From Pseudomonas graminis (GTDB taxonomy: Bacteria > Pseudomonadota > Gammaproteobacteria > Pseudomonadales > Pseudomonadaceae): 64,000 nt of DNA. Positions 49,747 through 62,557 of this stretch are shown piece after piece. The first letter of the stretch is position 1. Each line of letters begins with the position of its first letter. Made by a program: the position numbers and the translations under genes. The notes below the pieces were generated by a model that was given only the letters and a program-made list of their open reading frames with translations, made no database searches and was not told where the DNA came from. The stretch covers positions 1 through 64,000 of the forward strand of contig NZ_FOHW01000011.1 of the NCBI RefSeq assembly GCF_900111735.1. Direction: 5' to 3'.

Positions 49747-50219
49747 TCAAGTATCCAATGACCGTTCAGGGCGCTCGCGCCCTGGAAGAGGAACACGCTC
49801 ATCTGACCAAGGTGGTTCGTCCCAAGCTCAGCCAGGACATCGGGACTGCGCGTGAGCTGGGCGATCTCAAAGAAAACGCTGAATACCATGCCGCCCGCGA
49901 ACAGCAGGGCATGGTCGAAGCGCGCATCCGCGACATTGAAGGCCGGATTCAGAATCAGGTGATCATTGACGTCACTACGATCCCTCACACCGGCAAAGTG
50001 ATCTTCGGCACGACTGTCGAAATTGCCAACGTGGAGACGGACGATCGCGTCACCTACCACATCGTGGGTGAGGATGAAGCCGACTTTAAGCTGGGCAAGA
50101 TTTCGGTGGGTTCGCCGCTTGCTCGCGCGTTGATTGGCAAGGAAGAGGGCGATGTCGTTGCTGTGAAAACACCGAGTGGTGTTATCGAGTACGAAATCGT
50201 GGAAGTGCGTCACGTTTGA
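49743..50219 (+). CDS. greA: Transcription elongation factor GreA
   Basis: A 158-residue factor that rescues backtracked RNA polymerase. The N-terminal coiled coil ([22 protein letters not shown]) carries the acidic tip region [16 protein letters not shown], followed by the FKBP-like domain ending YEIVEVRHV. It overlaps carB by four bases, so it is in the car operon, as known in P. aeruginosa. A GC-rich hairpin follows. Confidence 0.97.
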
Positions 50220-50225
50220 TGATCG

Positions 50226-50246
50226 ACACCCGCATTGCGCGGGTGT
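50226..50246 (+). terminator. Hairpin after greA
   Basis: ACACCCGC/GCGGGTGT (left arm from 50226, right arm to about 50246) with a short ATTGC loop. Only TTG follows, so strength is moderate. Confidence 0.6.
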
Positions 50247-50400
50247 TGATTCAGTCAGCGGGTTCGATGGTCATCGACTGACCCTTCGAACCGGCGGTCG
50301 CAGCTCTGGTATAGCTGGGGTCTGACCGGGTCGGCGCTCATCTTTGCAGGTGAGCACCGAATCGAAAGGCCAGCGATTTTTGGTCGCTGACCTGACAGGA

Positions 50401-50709
50401 TCAGTTGAAGCGGTGGACGTTGGACAGCTGCTTGTTGACCTTCGGGTTCTTGCGATAGATCAGCGCCATTTTGCCGATGACCTGCACCAGATCGGCCTTG
50501 CCGACTTTGCACAGTTCAGCGATGGCTGCCAGGCGGCTTTCGCGGTCGAGGATGTTGAGTTTGATCTTGATCAACTCGTGATCGCCCAGCGCGCGCTCCA
50601 GTTCGGCCAACACACCTTCAGTCAGACCATTGTCCGCCACCATCAACACCGGTTTCAGATGGTGACCAATGGATTTGTATTGTTTCTTCTGCTCTTGAGT
50701 GAGCGGCAT
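50401..50709 (-). CDS. yhbY: YhbY/CRM-domain RNA-binding protein
   Basis: A 102-residue single CRM-domain protein associated with 50S precursors. It contains GHHLKPVLMVADNGLTEGVLAELERALGDHELIKIKL (cited in parts). It is divergent from rlmE across 107 bases, the usual gammaproteobacterial layout. The 180 bases between greA and yhbY hold the hairpin and no gene. Confidence 0.93.
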   Translation of the reverse strand: MPLTQEQKKQYKSIGHHLKPVLMVADNGLTEGVLAELERALGDHELIKIKLNILDRESRLAAIAELCKVGKADLVQVIGKMALIYRKNPKVNKQLSNVHRFN

Positions 50710-50816
50710 AATCTGACCTCTGCGTCTGATCTTGTAAAAAGCGGCGGCCAGTTTACCCGAGCGAGTCCGGGACCGCCCGGTTAATCGCGACTCGTCCTAA
50801 TTTTTTGAGGTGCTCC

Positions 50817-51467
50817 GTGGCACGTTCCAAAACCAGCCATAACTGGCTTAAAGAACACTTCGACGACAAGTACGTCAAAATGGCGCAGCGGGACGGCTAT
50901 CGCTCTCGCGCCAGTTACAAGCTTCTGGAGATTCAAGAGAAGGACAAAATCATCCGCCCCGGCATGACGGTGATCGACCTTGGTGCAGCCCCCGGTGGTT
51001 GGTCGCAGGTGACCAGTCGTCTGATTGGTGGCCAGGGCCGTCTGATTGCATCCGACATCCTCGAAATGGACAGCATCCCCGATGTGACCTTCATCCAGGG
51101 GGATTTCACTCGGGATGAGGTGCTTGCGCAGATCCTTGAGGCTGTCGGTAATACACAGGTAGACCTTGTGATTTCCGACATGGCCCCCAATATGAGTGGA
51201 TTGAGCGCTGTGGACATGCCGCGCGCAATGTTTCTCTGTGAGCTGGCGCTTGATCTGGCCGGCCGCGTACTGCGCCCTGGTGGCGATTTTCTGATCAAAG
51301 TCTTCCAGGGTGAGGGCTTTGACGTGTACCACAAGGACATCCGCAAGCTGTTCGACAAGGTGCAGATGCGCAAGCCGTTGTCGTCGCGAGATCGTTCAAG
51401 AGAGCAATATTTGTTGGGTCGAGGCTTTCGCGGCATAGAAGGCTCCGCAAGCGATGAGCGCCTCTGA
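50817..51467 (+). CDS. rlmE: 23S rRNA 2'-O-methyltransferase RlmE (FtsJ)
   Basis: A 216-residue SAM enzyme that methylates U2552 of 23S rRNA. The SAM site [14 protein letters not shown], catalytic DMAPNMSG and [10 protein letters not shown] lysine segment are present. The GTG at 50817 gives [15 protein letters not shown], the family start, with GAGGTG upstream. An in-frame ATG at 50805 is less likely. The SAR-type tail is a few residues longer than in some relatives. ftsH follows after 180 bases. Confidence 0.95.
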   Translation: MARSKTSHNWLKEHFDDKYVKMAQRDGYRSRASYKLLEIQEKDKIIRPGMTVIDLGAAPGGWSQVTSRLIGGQGRLIASDILEMDSIPDVTFIQGDFTRDEVLAQILEAVGNTQVDLVISDMAPNMSGLSAVDMPRAMFLCELALDLAGRVLRPGGDFLIKVFQGEGFDVYHKDIRKLFDKVQMRKPLSSRDRSREQYLLGRGFRGIEGSASDERL

Positions 51468-51647
51468 TCAAGCGATAGCTTTTTTCAAATGGCTTTATCA
51501 AGGGAGCGTAACCAACATCGTGTAGTCAAAGTTTCACAAAGGGTTACAGACGCCGCCTGCCACGCCTGTAGGATCTGTAGTACGTTAGGCCGGTAAATAT
51601 CATGCGAGGCACGCTCCAGCGTGGAGCTTGCTTCAGAGGGTAGCTAA

Positions 51648-53567
51648 TTGAACGATATGGCAAAGAATTTGATCCTGTGGTTGATCATCGCGGCGGTTCT
51701 CGTGACCGTGATGAACAACTTCTCCAGTCCTAACGAGCCGCAGACCCTCAACTATTCCGAATTCATCCAGCAGGTGAAGGACGGCAAAGTCGAGAAGGTT
51801 GCCGTTGACGGTTACGTCATTACGGGCAAGCGCAGTGATGGCGACTCCTTCAAAACTATCCGCCCGGCCATTCAGGACAACGGGCTGATCGGTGACTTGG
51901 TCGACAACCACGTTGTGATCGAGGGCAAGCAGCCAGAGCAGCAAAGCATCTGGACTCAGCTCCTTGTCGCCAGCTTCCCTATCCTCGTGATTATTGCTGT
52001 CTTCATGTTCTTCATGCGCCAGATGCAGGGCGGTGCGGGGGGCAAAGGCGGACCGATGAGCTTCGGTAAAAGCAAGGCGCGCCTGTTGTCCGAGGATCAG
52101 GTCAAAACTACGCTGGCTGATGTCGCCGGTTGTGATGAGGCCAAGGAGGAAGTCGGCGAGCTCGTCGAGTTTCTCCGCGACCCGGGCAAGTTCCAGCGCC
52201 TGGGCGGTCGCATCCCTCGCGGCGTCCTCATGGTGGGCCCTCCAGGTACAGGTAAAACCCTGATCGCGAAGGCCATCGCGGGTGAAGCCAAGGTTCCGTT
52301 TTTCACGATCTCCGGTTCCGACTTCGTCGAGATGTTCGTCGGGGTGGGTGCAAGCCGTGTTCGTGACATGTTTGAACAGGCCAAGAAGCACGCGCCCTGC
52401 ATCATCTTCATCGATGAAATCGATGCCGTAGGTCGCCACCGTGGCGGCGGCATGGGCGGTGGTCATGATGAGCGCGAGCAGACACTCAACCAATTGCTGG
52501 TTGAGATGGACGGCTTTGAAATGAATGACGGCATCATCGTGATTGCCGCCACCAACCGTCCGGACGTCCTCGACCCTGCGCTGCTGCGTCCGGGCCGTTT
52601 CGACCGTCAGGTAGTGGTGGGCTTGCCCGATATCCGCGGTCGTGAGCAGATTCTTAAAGTACACATGCGCAAAGTGCCAATGGGTGACGACGTTCAGCCA
52701 GGCGTTATCGCTCGCGGTACCCCGGGTTTCTCCGGTGCTGATCTGGCCAACCTGGTCAACGAAGCGTCGCTGTTTGCCGCCCGCACCGGTAAGCGCATCG
52801 TCGAGATGAAAGAGTTCGAACTGGCGAAAGATAAGATCATGATGGGCGCTGAGCGCAAATCGATGGTCATGTCCGACAAAGAGAAGCGCAATACGGCGTA
52901 TCACGAGGCAGGTCATGCAATCGTTGGTCGCGTTGTGCCAGAGCATGATCCGGTTTACAAAGTGTCGATCATCCCGCGCGGTCGTGCATTGGGTGTAACG
53001 ATGTTCCTCCCCGAGGAAGACCGCTACAGTCTGTCCAAGCGTGCGCTGATCAGTCAGATCTGTTCGCTGTACGGCGGTCGTATTGCGGAAGAAATGACGT
53101 TGGGCTTCGATGGTGTAACCACCGGCGCTTCCAACGACATCATGCGAGCCAGTCAGATCGCTCGAAACATGGTTACCAAGTGGGGGCTCTCCGAGAAGCT
53201 CGGTCCTTTGATGTATTCGGACGAGGAAGAAGGCGGTTACCTGGGTCGCGGCGGTGGCGGTCAGAATGCCAGTCTCTCCGGTGACACGGCGCGTCTGATC
53301 GACTCCGAAGTGCGGAGCATCATTGATCAGTGCTACGGAACTGCAAGACAGATCCTCACTGACAATCGCGACAAGCTGGAAGCGATGGCTGATGCGCTGA
53401 TGAAATACGAGACGATCGACGCTGAACAGATCGATGACATCATGGCAGGCCGTCCGCCACGCGAACCTCGCGACTGGGAAGGTGGCTCCGGGGATTCCGG
53501 CACCCCTATCGCACCTGTAGGTCCGCGTCCGGAATCGCCGATTGGCGGTCCTGCTGCCGAACACTAA
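51648..53567 (+). CDS. ftsH: ATP-dependent membrane protease FtsH
   Basis: A 639-residue protease with two N-terminal membrane segments (about 6-24 and 100-120), an AAA domain (Walker A GPPGTGKT, Walker [16 protein letters not shown], and the RPGRFDRQ sensor region) and a zinc protease domain with HEAGH. It degrades membrane proteins and, in E. coli, sigma-32 and LpxC. The TTG at 51648 ([10 protein letters not shown]) has GAGGG seven bases upstream, so it is preferred. The ATG at 51657 is the alternative. folP follows after eight bases. Confidence 0.97.
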   Translation: MNDMAKNLILWLIIAAVLVTVMNNFSSPNEPQTLNYSEFIQQVKDGKVEKVAVDGYVITGKRSDGDSFKTIRPAIQDNGLIGDLVDNHVVIEGKQPEQQSIWTQLLVASFPILVIIAVFMFFMRQMQGGAGGKGGPMSFGKSKARLLSEDQVKTTLADVAGCDEAKEEVGELVEFLRDPGKFQRLGGRIPRGVLMVGPPGTGKTLIAKAIAGEAKVPFFTISGSDFVEMFVGVGASRVRDMFEQAKKHAPCIIFIDEIDAVGRHRGGGMGGGHDEREQTLNQLLVEMDGFEMNDGIIVIAATNRPDVLDPALLRPGRFDRQVVVGLPDIRGREQILKVHMRKVPMGDDVQPGVIARGTPGFSGADLANLVNEASLFAARTGKRIVEMKEFELAKDKIMMGAERKSMVMSDKEKRNTAYHEAGHAIVGRVVPEHDPVYKVSIIPRGRALGVTMFLPEEDRYSLSKRALISQICSLYGGRIAEEMTLGFDGVTTGASNDIMRASQIARNMVTKWGLSEKLGPLMYSDEEEGGYLGRGGGGQNASLSGDTARLIDSEVRSIIDQCYGTARQILTDNRDKLEAMADALMKYETIDAEQIDDIMAGRPPREPRDWEGGSGDSGTPIAPVGPRPESPIGGPAAEH

Positions 53568-53575
53568 GGTCTGAC

Positions 53576-54427
53576 ATGACTTCTGCGCTTCACCCGACCC
53601 GGTTGCCTTGCGGCAACCGGGTTCTTGATTTATCCCGCACGCACGTGATGGGGATCCTCAATATCACACCTGATTCGTTCTCGGACGGCGGCCGCTTTGC
53701 GCAGCGAGACTTGGCGCTGCGTCATGCCGAAGCGATGATGCTGGCCGGTGCGACCCTGATCGACGTCGGGGGCGAGTCAACTCGGCCCGGTGCGCGATCT
53801 GTTTCTCCCGTTGAAGAACTGGAGCGCGTGGCGCCTGTCGTTGAGGCAATCAGTGCCGAGTTGGATGTGATCATTTCGGTAGACACTTCCACGCCTGCTG
53901 TCATTCGCGAGACCGCCCGCCTGGGAGCAGGACTCATCAACGATGTTCGCGCGCTTCGTCGTGACGGGGCGCTCGATGCCGCTGTGGCAACGGGCTTACC
54001 CGTATGCCTCATGCACATGCGCGGCGAGCCGACGGACATGCAGAATGACCCTCACTACACTGATCTGGTTGGTGAGGTCAGTGCATTCTTGCGCGAGCGC
54101 ATGGAGCAGTGTGTCGCGGCAGGCATCCCTGTCGAGAGGATCATCCTTGATCCAGGGTTTGGCTTCGCCAAGACCCTTGAGCATAATCTGAGCCTCTTCA
54201 AGCACATGGAGGCCCTTCATGTATTGGGCCGTCCTCTGCTGGTCGGTGTTTCTCGCAAGAGCATGATCGGCAAGGTTCTCGACAAGCCTGTTGATCAGCG
54301 TCTGCATGGCGCGCTCGCGCTGGCCGCCATGGCGATGATCAATGGCGCAAAAATTCTACGTGTGCACGACGTCCCGGAGACGGTAGATGTGGTGCGTATG
54401 ATTGCTGCTGTTCAGTCAGCAAAATAA
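53576..54427 (+). CDS. folP: Dihydropteroate synthase
   Basis: A 283-residue TIM-barrel enzyme of folate synthesis and the sulfonamide target. The motifs [29 protein letters not shown], and [14 protein letters not shown] are conserved, and [14 protein letters not shown] ends the barrel. It lies between ftsH and glmM in the standard order. Confidence 0.97.
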   Translation: MTSALHPTRLPCGNRVLDLSRTHVMGILNITPDSFSDGGRFAQRDLALRHAEAMMLAGATLIDVGGESTRPGARSVSPVEELERVAPVVEAISAELDVIISVDTSTPAVIRETARLGAGLINDVRALRRDGALDAAVATGLPVCLMHMRGEPTDMQNDPHYTDLVGEVSAFLRERMEQCVAAGIPVERIILDPGFGFAKTLEHNLSLFKHMEALHVLGRPLLVGVSRKSMIGKVLDKPVDQRLHGALALAAMAMINGAKILRVHDVPETVDVVRMIAAVQSAK

Positions 54428-54443
54428 GAAATCTGGAGCACCC

Positions 54444-55787
54444 ATGAGCACTAAAAAATATTTCGGTACCGACGGTATTCGCGGTCGTGTTGGTCAATTC
54501 CCGATCACCCCTGATTTCATGCTGAAGCTGGGATGGGCGGCAGGGATGGCCTTCCGGAAAATGGGCGCATGCCGGATTCTGGTGGGTAAGGACACGCGCA
54601 TCTCGGGCTACATGTTTGAGTCGGCGCTCGAAGCCGGATTATCTGCTGCGGGTGCGGACGTGATGCTCCTTGGTCCGATGCCGACGCCGGCGATCGCTTA
54701 TCTGACGCGTACATTCCATGCCGAAGCGGGCATCGTGATCAGTGCGTCGCATAATCCGCATTATGACAACGGCATCAAGTTCTTCTCCGGGCAGGGCACC
54801 AAGCTCCCTGACGAGATCGAACTGATGATCGAAGAACTGCTCGATGCACCGATGACCGTCGAGGAATCCGAAAAGCTCGGCAAGGTGTCCCGTATCAACG
54901 ACGCCGCGGGCCGCTACATCGAATTCTGTAAAAGCAGTGTTCCGACCAGTACCGATTTCGACGGGCTAAAGATCGTTGTCGATTGCGCCCATGGTGCGAC
55001 GTACAAGGTAGCGCCGAATGTGTTCCGTGAGCTTGGCGCCGACGTTACTGTGCTGTCGGCCGCTCCCAATGGGCTCAACATCAATGACAACTGCGGTTCC
55101 ACCCACATGGGGGCGCTACAGGCTGCCGTTGTCGAGCATGGTGCTGACCTGGGCATCGGTTTCGATGGTGACGGCGACCGCGTACTGATGGTCGACCATA
55201 CCGGCGCGATCGTCGATGGTGACGAACTGCTTTACATCATTGCGCGCGACCTTCAGGAGCGAGGGCAATTGCAGGGAGGCGTCGTTGGCACCCTGATGAG
55301 CAACCTCGGGCTGGAGCTGGCGCTTGCGGATCTCGACATCCCGTTCGTGCGCGCCAACGTCGGCGACCGTTATGTCATCGCCGAGCTGCTTGAGCGCGAT
55401 TGGCAAGTGGGCGGCGAGAACTCGGGCCATGTCGTGTGCTTCCGGCATACCACGACGGGGGATGCGATCATTGCTGCATTGCAGGTACTGCTGTCGATGA
55501 AGCGTACCGGGCAGAGCCTGGCGCAATCGCGCGAAGGCCTTAAGAAATGCCCTCAGGTATTGATCAATGTTCGCTTTGAGGGTGGAGGTGTCGATCCGGT
55601 CAAGCACCCCGCCGTCATTGAGGCCTGTGATCGTGTGACCGCCGCCATGGCAGGGCGTGGACGTGTGCTTCTGCGCAAGTCCGGGACCGAGCCGCTGGTG
55701 CGTGTGATGGTCGAGGGCGAGGACGAAATCGTGGTGCGCGGGTATGCCGATCAACTGGCAAAACTGGTTGCTGAAGTTTGCGCCTGA
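54444..55787 (+). CDS. glmM: Phosphoglucosamine mutase
   Basis: A 447-residue enzyme making glucosamine-1-phosphate for peptidoglycan and LPS. The phosphoserine loop [16 protein letters not shown] (Ser about 102), the metal loop [11 protein letters not shown] and the sugar-binding GGENSGHVV are present. The start at 54444 ([17 protein letters not shown]) follows CTGGAGCACCC. A longer frame overlapping folP is rejected. Confidence 0.97.
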   Translation: MSTKKYFGTDGIRGRVGQFPITPDFMLKLGWAAGMAFRKMGACRILVGKDTRISGYMFESALEAGLSAAGADVMLLGPMPTPAIAYLTRTFHAEAGIVISASHNPHYDNGIKFFSGQGTKLPDEIELMIEELLDAPMTVEESEKLGKVSRINDAAGRYIEFCKSSVPTSTDFDGLKIVVDCAHGATYKVAPNVFRELGADVTVLSAAPNGLNINDNCGSTHMGALQAAVVEHGADLGIGFDGDGDRVLMVDHTGAIVDGDELLYIIARDLQERGQLQGGVVGTLMSNLGLELALADLDIPFVRANVGDRYVIAELLERDWQVGGENSGHVVCFRHTTTGDAIIAALQVLLSMKRTGQSLAQSREGLKKCPQVLINVRFEGGGVDPVKHPAVIEACDRVTAAMAGRGRVLLRKSGTEPLVRVMVEGEDEIVVRGYADQLAKLVAEVCA

Positions 55788-55853
55788 TTTCGGCTTGCCA
55801 GTGTTGAAACTGTTGGGTAACATCTGCGCCCACTTTGACCGACGAGGTACAGC

Positions 55854-56997
<1,144 letters not shown>

Positions 56998-57041
56998 TAC
57001 CGGATTCGCAGCTGTTTTTGGGGCTGCAAAAGAGTTGTAAT

Positions 57042-57127
57042 GCCGAGGTGGTGGAATTGGTAGACACGCAACCTTGAGGTGGTTGTGCCCATAGGGTGTA
57101 GGGGTTCGAGTCCCCTTCTCGGTACCA
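57042..57127 (+). tRNA. tRNA-Leu (GAG)
   Basis: An 86-base class II tRNA with a long variable arm. The anticodon stem-loop CAACC-TTGAGGT-GGTTG gives GAG. The acceptor stem is GCCGAGG with encoded CCA (ACCA end). It follows secG, as in other gammaproteobacteria. Confidence 0.97.
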
Positions 57128-57131
57128 ATTA

Positions 57132-57163
57132 ACAAGAAAGCCCGCAGTAGCGGGCTTTCTTGT
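57132..57163 (+). terminator. Terminator after tRNA-Leu
   Basis: A perfect 14-base stem ACAAGAAAGCCCGC/GCGGGCTTTCTTGT with an AGTA loop. Confidence 0.92.
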
Positions 57164-57224
57164 AGGTGGATGTGTCGGATTGACCCAGATTTGGATCGGT
57201 CGTATACTTCCGCCCCAGCTTTGT

Positions 57225-57301
<77 letters not shown>

Positions 57302-57311
57302 GTTTTAGCGG

Positions 57312-57334
57312 AGCCCCTTTTCAGGGGCTTTTTG
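57312..57334 (+). terminator. Terminator-like hairpin between tRNA-fMet and rimP
   Basis: AGCCCCT/AGGGGCT with a TTTC loop and a T run. It may partly separate the tRNA from the rimP operon. Confidence 0.8.
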
Positions 57335-57429
57335 TTAGCTGGACACTTTATGACGCCGCTATTCGCAGGCGTTTTTCATGATTGGGCTTTTGCCCATTTT
57401 TTATTTGCAGCATGCACGAGGGGGTTCAG

Positions 57430-57888
57430 GTGTCGAGCAAGCTAGAAGAGTTGCAGGCCTTGCTGGCCCCGGTGGTCGTGGCCCTAGGCTATGAATGCTG
57501 GGGTATCGAGTATTCGTCTCAAGGGCGCCACTCGATGTTGCGCGTCTATATCGATAAAGAAGGCGGCGTGTTGGTGGACGATTGCGCGATCGTCAGCCGT
57601 CAGGTCAGCGGTATTCTGGATGTAGAAGATCCGATCAGCTCCGAATACACGCTCGAAGTTTCCTCTCCAGGCATGGAACGCCCACTGTTCACCATTGAGC
57701 AGTTTGCGGAGTTTGCCGGGGCACAAGTGAAGATAAAGCTGCGTTCACCCTTTGAAGGTCGACGCAACTTTCAAGGCCTTCTCCGCGGGGTGGAGGAGCA
57801 GGACGTCGTGGTTCAGGTTGAAGATCACGAGTTTCTGTTGCCGATCGATCTGATCGACAAAGCCAACATTATTCCCACGTTTGACTAA
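57430..57888 (+). CDS. rimP: Ribosome maturation factor RimP
   Basis: A 152-residue factor for 30S assembly. The [31 protein letters not shown] and [12 protein letters not shown] blocks are diagnostic. The GTG at 57430 ([16 protein letters not shown]) has GAGGGGG upstream and gives the Pseudomonas length. An ATG at 57412 would add six residues. It is the first gene of the nusA-infB operon. Confidence 0.96.
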   Translation: MSSKLEELQALLAPVVVALGYECWGIEYSSQGRHSMLRVYIDKEGGVLVDDCAIVSRQVSGILDVEDPISSEYTLEVSSPGMERPLFTIEQFAEFAGAQVKIKLRSPFEGRRNFQGLLRGVEEQDVVVQVEDHEFLLPIDLIDKANIIPTFD

Positions 57889-57947
57889 GACGTGCCAGAT
57901 ACAGCGGATCCCGCGGATCCAATGGCTTGCGAAAGGCGAGGCGTACG

Positions 57948-59429
57948 ATGAGCAAAGAAGTACTGCTGGTTGTTGAATCGGTATCCAATGAAAAAGGCGT
58001 ACCGGCCGATGTGATTTTTGAAGCGCTTGAGATAGCTCTGGCTACGGCCACCAAGAAGCGTTTTGAAGACGAAGTAGACCTGCGTGTCGAGATCAATCGT
58101 CATACAGGTGCCTATGAGACTTTCCGTCGTTGGACCGTCGTCGAAGAAGACGATCTCGACGACCCGGCGATCGAAACGTGGCCGAGCAAGGTTGCCCTGA
58201 CGCATCCGGGTGCCAACGTTGGCGACGTAGTAGAAGAAAAGATCGATTCCATCGAGTTCGGCCGCATCGCCGCGCAGACTGCCAAGCAAGTCATTGTGCA
58301 GAAAGTTCGCGAAGCCGAGCGAGCTCAAGTCGTGGACGCCTATCGTGAGCGTCTGGGCGAAATCATTTCCGGCACTGTTAAAAAAGTTACACGTGACAAT
58401 GTCATCGTCGACCTTGGCAACAATGCCGAAGCTCTGCTGGCGCGTGAAGACATCATTTCGCGGGAGACTTTCCGCGTAGGTGTCCGCGTCCGTGCTTTGC
58501 TCAAAGAGATCCGCACCGAAAACCGCGGCCCTCAGCTGATCCTGTCGCGTACCGCGCCGGAAATGTTGATCGAGCTGTTCCGGATTGAAGTTCCGGAAAT
58601 CGCTGAAGGACTCATCGAGGTGATGGCTGCCTCTCGTGATCCTGGTTCGCGTGCAAAGATCGCAGTTCGCTCCAAGGACAAACGCATTGACCCGCAGGGC
58701 GCGTGCATCGGCATGCGTGGTTCGCGCGTGCAGGCTGTTTCCGGCGAGTTGGGCGGCGAGCGTGTGGATATCGTGCTTTGGGACGATAACCCGGCGCAGT
58801 TCGTCATCAATGCCATGTCGCCTGCCGAAGTGGCAGCGATCATCGTTGATGAAGATGCCCACGCCATGGACATCGCTGTAGGCGCAGATAACCTCGCCCA
58901 GGCGATTGGCCGCGGTGGCCAGAACGTGCGGTTGGCCAGTCAGTTGACTGGCTGGACCCTTAACGTGATGACCGAATCGGACATCCAGGCCAAGCAGCAA
59001 GCGGAAACCGGTGACATCCTGCGCAACTTTATCGACGAGCTGGAAGTCGATGAGGATCTCGCTCAGGTTCTGGTAGACGAAGGCTTCACCAGCCTGGAAG
59101 AGATTGCCTACGTACCGTTGGAAGAAATGCTCAACATCGACGGCTTTGACGAAGATACCGTCAACGAGCTTCGCGCTCGTGCCAAGGATCGTTTGTTGAC
59201 TAAAGCCATCGCTACTGAGGAAAAGCTGGCAGACGCCCATCCGGCCGAAGACCTGCTCTCGCTTGAGGGTATGGACAAGGATTTGGCGATGGAACTGGCG
59301 GTGCGCGGCGTAATTACCCGCGAAGACCTGGCCGAGCAGTCTATTGACGATCTGCTCGACATCGACGGCATTGACGATGATCGTGCCGGCAAGTTGATCA
59401 TGGCCGCCCGAGCCCATTGGTTCGAGTAA
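57948..59429 (+). CDS. nusA: Transcription factor NusA
   Basis: A 493-residue factor for pausing, termination and antitermination. It has an N-terminal polymerase-binding domain, S1 domain ([23 protein letters not shown]), two KH domains ([26 protein letters not shown]) and two acidic C-terminal repeats, as in E. coli. The start at 57948 ([17 protein letters not shown]) is the family start. Confidence 0.97.
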   Translation: MSKEVLLVVESVSNEKGVPADVIFEALEIALATATKKRFEDEVDLRVEINRHTGAYETFRRWTVVEEDDLDDPAIETWPSKVALTHPGANVGDVVEEKIDSIEFGRIAAQTAKQVIVQKVREAERAQVVDAYRERLGEIISGTVKKVTRDNVIVDLGNNAEALLAREDIISRETFRVGVRVRALLKEIRTENRGPQLILSRTAPEMLIELFRIEVPEIAEGLIEVMAASRDPGSRAKIAVRSKDKRIDPQGACIGMRGSRVQAVSGELGGERVDIVLWDDNPAQFVINAMSPAEVAAIIVDEDAHAMDIAVGADNLAQAIGRGGQNVRLASQLTGWTLNVMTESDIQAKQQAETGDILRNFIDELEVDEDLAQVLVDEGFTSLEEIAYVPLEEMLNIDGFDEDTVNELRARAKDRLLTKAIATEEKLADAHPAEDLLSLEGMDKDLAMELAVRGVITREDLAEQSIDDLLDIDGIDDDRAGKLIMAARAHWFE

Positions 59430-59456
59430 GTAGATGCGGCCTGAGGAGAGAAGTGC

Positions 59457-61994
59457 ATGACGCAAGTCACGGTGAAAGAACTGGCCAAGACGGTCGACAC
59501 ACCGGTAGAGCGCCTGTTACAGCAGATGCGTGAGGCAGGTTTGCCGCACAACGCCGCCGAACAAGTTGTGACCGATATCGAAAAACAAGCCCTGTTGACG
59601 CACCTGAAAAGCGGTCACAAGGCCAAGGTGGAAGAGCCGCGCAAGATCACTTTGCAGCGCAAGACCACCAGTACCCTCCGCGTTGCTGGCAGCAAAAGCA
59701 TCAGCGTTGAAGTACGCAAAAAGAAAGTCTTTGTTCAGCGCAGCCCGGAAGAAATCGAAGCCGAACGCAAGCGCGAGCTGGACGAACGTCGTGCGGTAGA
59801 AAATGCCGCTCGTCAAAAGGCTGAAGAAGAATCCCGTCAGCGTGCCGAAGAAGAAGCGCGCCGTCAGCCTTCGTCGGGTGCTCCTGCAACTGACGCCGTT
59901 GCGGCGCCGGCACCTGCATCGCAAGCTGCAGAGCCAGCTCGGGAAACTCCGGCTGCGGCACCTGCACCTGCACCTGCACATGTCGTTGATCGCAAGAAAG
60001 ACGAACAGCGTCGCCCTGACAAACCACGCAACGACGACAACAATCGTCGCAGCGGCGGCGGTGGTGATGGCGATCGCAAGAACGCTCCGCATCGTGCGTC
60101 GGTCAAGGAAAAGGCGCCAACGCCACGCGTTGCTCCTCGTACTACCGATGAAGAAAGCGATGGCTTCCGTCGCGGCGGTCGCGGCAAGGCCAAGCTGAAG
60201 AAGCGCAACGCGCACGGTTTCCAGAGCCCTACCGGCCCTGTCGTTCGTGAAGTGAAGATCGGCGAAACCATCAGCGTGGGCGATCTCGCTCAGCAGATGT
60301 CGGTCAAAGCTGCCGAGATCATCAAGTTCATGTTCAAGCTGGGTACTCCGGCCACCATCAACCAGGTTCTGGATCAGGAAACTGCCCAGCTGGTCGCTGA
60401 AGAACTGGGCCACAAAGTGACCCTGGTCAGCGACACCGCGCTGGAAGATTCCCTGGCCGAGTCCCTGAAGTTCGAAGGTGAGACGTTCTCCCGTGCGCCG
60501 GTTGTAACGGTCATGGGTCACGTTGACCACGGTAAGACCTCGCTGCTCGACTACATCCGTCGTGCGAAGGTTGCTGCTGGCGAAGCCGGTGGTATCACTC
60601 AGCACATCGGTGCGTACCACGTAGAAACCGAGCGTGGCATGGTGACGTTCCTCGATACCCCGGGTCACGCTGCGTTTACCGCAATGCGTGCCCGCGGTGC
60701 CAAGGCGACCGACATCGTGATTCTGGTTGTCGCTGCCGACGACGGCGTAATGCCGCAGACCATCGAAGCCGTGCAACACGCCAAGGCTGCCGGTGTTCCG
60801 CTGGTTGTTGCCGTGAACAAGATCGACAAGCCGGGCGCTGACCTGGACCGTATCCGCAGTGAACTGTCGGTTCACGGCGTGACGTCTGAAGAGTGGGGCG
60901 GCGAGACACCTTTCGTCTCGGTCTCCGCGAAGATGGGTACCGGCGTTGACGAGCTGCTTGAAGCCGTTCTGCTGCAGGCCGAAGTTCTGGAATTGATGGC
61001 AACGCCATCGGCTCCGGGTCGTGGTGTTGTAGTTGAATCGCGTCTGGACAAGGGCCGCGGCCCGGTTGCGACTGTTCTGGTTCAGGACGGTACGCTGCGT
61101 CAGGGCGACATGGTTCTGGTTGGCTCCAACTACGGTCGCGTTCGGGCGATGCTCGACGAGAACGGCAAGCCAATCAAAGAAGCCGGTCCGTCGATCCCTG
61201 TCGAGATTCTCGGCCTGGACGGTACGCCGGACGCTGGCGACGAGATGAGCGTTGTTGCCGACGAGAAGAAAGCCCGTGAAGTGGCTCTGTTCCGTCAAGG
61301 CAAGTTCCGCGAAGTCAAGCTGGCCCGCGCTCACGCTGGCAAGCTGGAAAACATCTTCGAGAACATGGGTCAGGAAGAGAAGAAGACGCTCAACATCGTC
61401 CTCAAATCCGATGTCCGTGGTTCTCTGGAAGCGTTGCAGGGTGCATTGAATGGCCTGGGTAACGACGAAGTGCAAGTGCGTGTAGTGGGCGGCGGTGTCG
61501 GTGGTATCACCGAAAGCGACGCCAACCTGGCACTGGCCTCCAACGCTGTACTGTTCGGCTTCAACGTGCGTGCCGATGCTGGCGCGCGCAAGATCGTCGA
61601 GCAGGAAGGTCTGGATATGCGTTACTACAACGTCATCTACGACATCATCGAAGACGTCAAGAAGGCCCTTACCGGCATGCTTGGCAGCGACGTTCGGGAG
61701 AACATCCTGGGTATCGCTGAAGTCCGCGACGTGTTCCGCTCGCCGAAATTCGGCGCGATCGCAGGTTGCATGGTCATTGAAGGCGTTGTCTTCCGTAACC
61801 GTCCAATCCGTGTGCTGCGTGAGGACATCGTTATCTTCGAAGGCGAGCTGGAATCCCTGCGCCGCTTCAAGGATGACGCTTCCGAAGTACGTGCCGGCAT
61901 GGAGTGCGGTATTGGCGTCAAGAGCTACAACGACGTCAAGGTCGGGGACAAGATCGAAGTCTTCGAGAAGGTCCAAGTGGCTCGCAGCCTCTAA
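59457..61994 (+). CDS. infB: Translation initiation factor IF-2
   Basis: An 845-residue GTPase that places initiator tRNA on the ribosome. It has an N-terminal IF2 domain, a long charged Ala/Pro/Glu/Arg linker (about residues 100-250), a second IF2-N unit, and the G domain with GHVDHGKTS (about 356), DTPGH and NKIDK, then C1 and C2 domains. Complete. rbfA follows after 161 bases that contain a hairpin. Confidence 0.98.
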   Translation: MTQVTVKELAKTVDTPVERLLQQMREAGLPHNAAEQVVTDIEKQALLTHLKSGHKAKVEEPRKITLQRKTTSTLRVAGSKSISVEVRKKKVFVQRSPEEIEAERKRELDERRAVENAARQKAEEESRQRAEEEARRQPSSGAPATDAVAAPAPASQAAEPARETPAAAPAPAPAHVVDRKKDEQRRPDKPRNDDNNRRSGGGGDGDRKNAPHRASVKEKAPTPRVAPRTTDEESDGFRRGGRGKAKLKKRNAHGFQSPTGPVVREVKIGETISVGDLAQQMSVKAAEIIKFMFKLGTPATINQVLDQETAQLVAEELGHKVTLVSDTALEDSLAESLKFEGETFSRAPVVTVMGHVDHGKTSLLDYIRRAKVAAGEAGGITQHIGAYHVETERGMVTFLDTPGHAAFTAMRARGAKATDIVILVVAADDGVMPQTIEAVQHAKAAGVPLVVAVNKIDKPGADLDRIRSELSVHGVTSEEWGGETPFVSVSAKMGTGVDELLEAVLLQAEVLELMATPSAPGRGVVVESRLDKGRGPVATVLVQDGTLRQGDMVLVGSNYGRVRAMLDENGKPIKEAGPSIPVEILGLDGTPDAGDEMSVVADEKKAREVALFRQGKFREVKLARAHAGKLENIFENMGQEEKKTLNIVLKSDVRGSLEALQGALNGLGNDEVQVRVVGGGVGGITESDANLALASNAVLFGFNVRADAGARKIVEQEGLDMRYYNVIYDIIEDVKKALTGMLGSDVRENILGIAEVRDVFRSPKFGAIAGCMVIEGVVFRNRPIRVLREDIVIFEGELESLRRFKDDASEVRAGMECGIGVKSYNDVKVGDKIEVFEKVQVARSL

Positions 61995-62064
61995 ATCGCG
62001 AGCTTCAGGAGTCATGGCAGGCGCAGCATGAAAATGCCCCGCACCGGTCATGGACTCTAAACGC

Positions 62065-62098
62065 AACGCCCGGTCCGGCTCTCGCCAGGCCGGGCGTT
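62065..62098 (+). terminator. Hairpin between infB and rbfA
   Basis: AACGCCCGG (62065-62073) and CCGGGCGTT (62090-62098) form a nine-base stem with a weak T tail. It may attenuate read-through to rbfA. Confidence 0.6.
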
Positions 62099-62155
62099 TG
62101 CCGCTTTCAGACCACATGGCTTTTGCCATGGGTCAGCAGTGACAGGTAACAAGAC

Positions 62156-62554
62156 ATGGCAAAAGAATACAGCCGTACCCAGCGTATCGGCGATCAGATG
62201 CAGCGTGAGCTGGCACAGCTGATCCGTCGTGAAATCAAAGACCCCCGCGTGGGGCTGGTCACCATCACCGCCGTCGATGTCAGCCGTGACGTTGGCCACG
62301 CGAAAATCTTCATGACCGTGATGGGGCAGGACAGCGCCGAAGAAATCGCGCAGTCGATCAAGGTGCTCAATGCTGCTGCAGGCTTCCTGCGCATGCAGCT
62401 GGCGCGTGAGATGAAGCTGCGCAGCGTTCCGCAACTGCATTTCCATTACGACGAAAGCGTTGCCCGTGGCGCGCATTTGTCGGCATTGATCGAGCGTGCA
62501 GTGGCTGAAGACGGTCAGCACCAGGCGCCCAAGCAAGACGGTCCGGAGGAATAA
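62156..62554 (+). CDS. rbfA: Ribosome-binding factor A
   Basis: A 132-residue KH-like factor for 16S rRNA maturation. It begins [22 protein letters not shown] and contains [24 protein letters not shown] and a basic/acidic disordered tail. truB starts three bases after its stop. Confidence 0.96.
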   Translation: MAKEYSRTQRIGDQMQRELAQLIRREIKDPRVGLVTITAVDVSRDVGHAKIFMTVMGQDSAEEIAQSIKVLNAAAGFLRMQLAREMKLRSVPQLHFHYDESVARGAHLSALIERAVAEDGQHQAPKQDGPEE

Positions 62555-62557
62555 GGC

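Noticed and set aside
51633..53564. 643-codon frame opposite ftsH
   Set aside because: Antisense shadow of ftsH with no independent support.
59941..59980. GCACCT short tandem repeat in infB
   Set aside because: Part of the Ala/Pro linker of IF-2, in frame, a normal feature of this protein.
59517..62129. 870-codon frame opposite infB
   Set aside because: Antisense shadow of infB. Composition is that of the complementary strand, with no domain or ribosome site.
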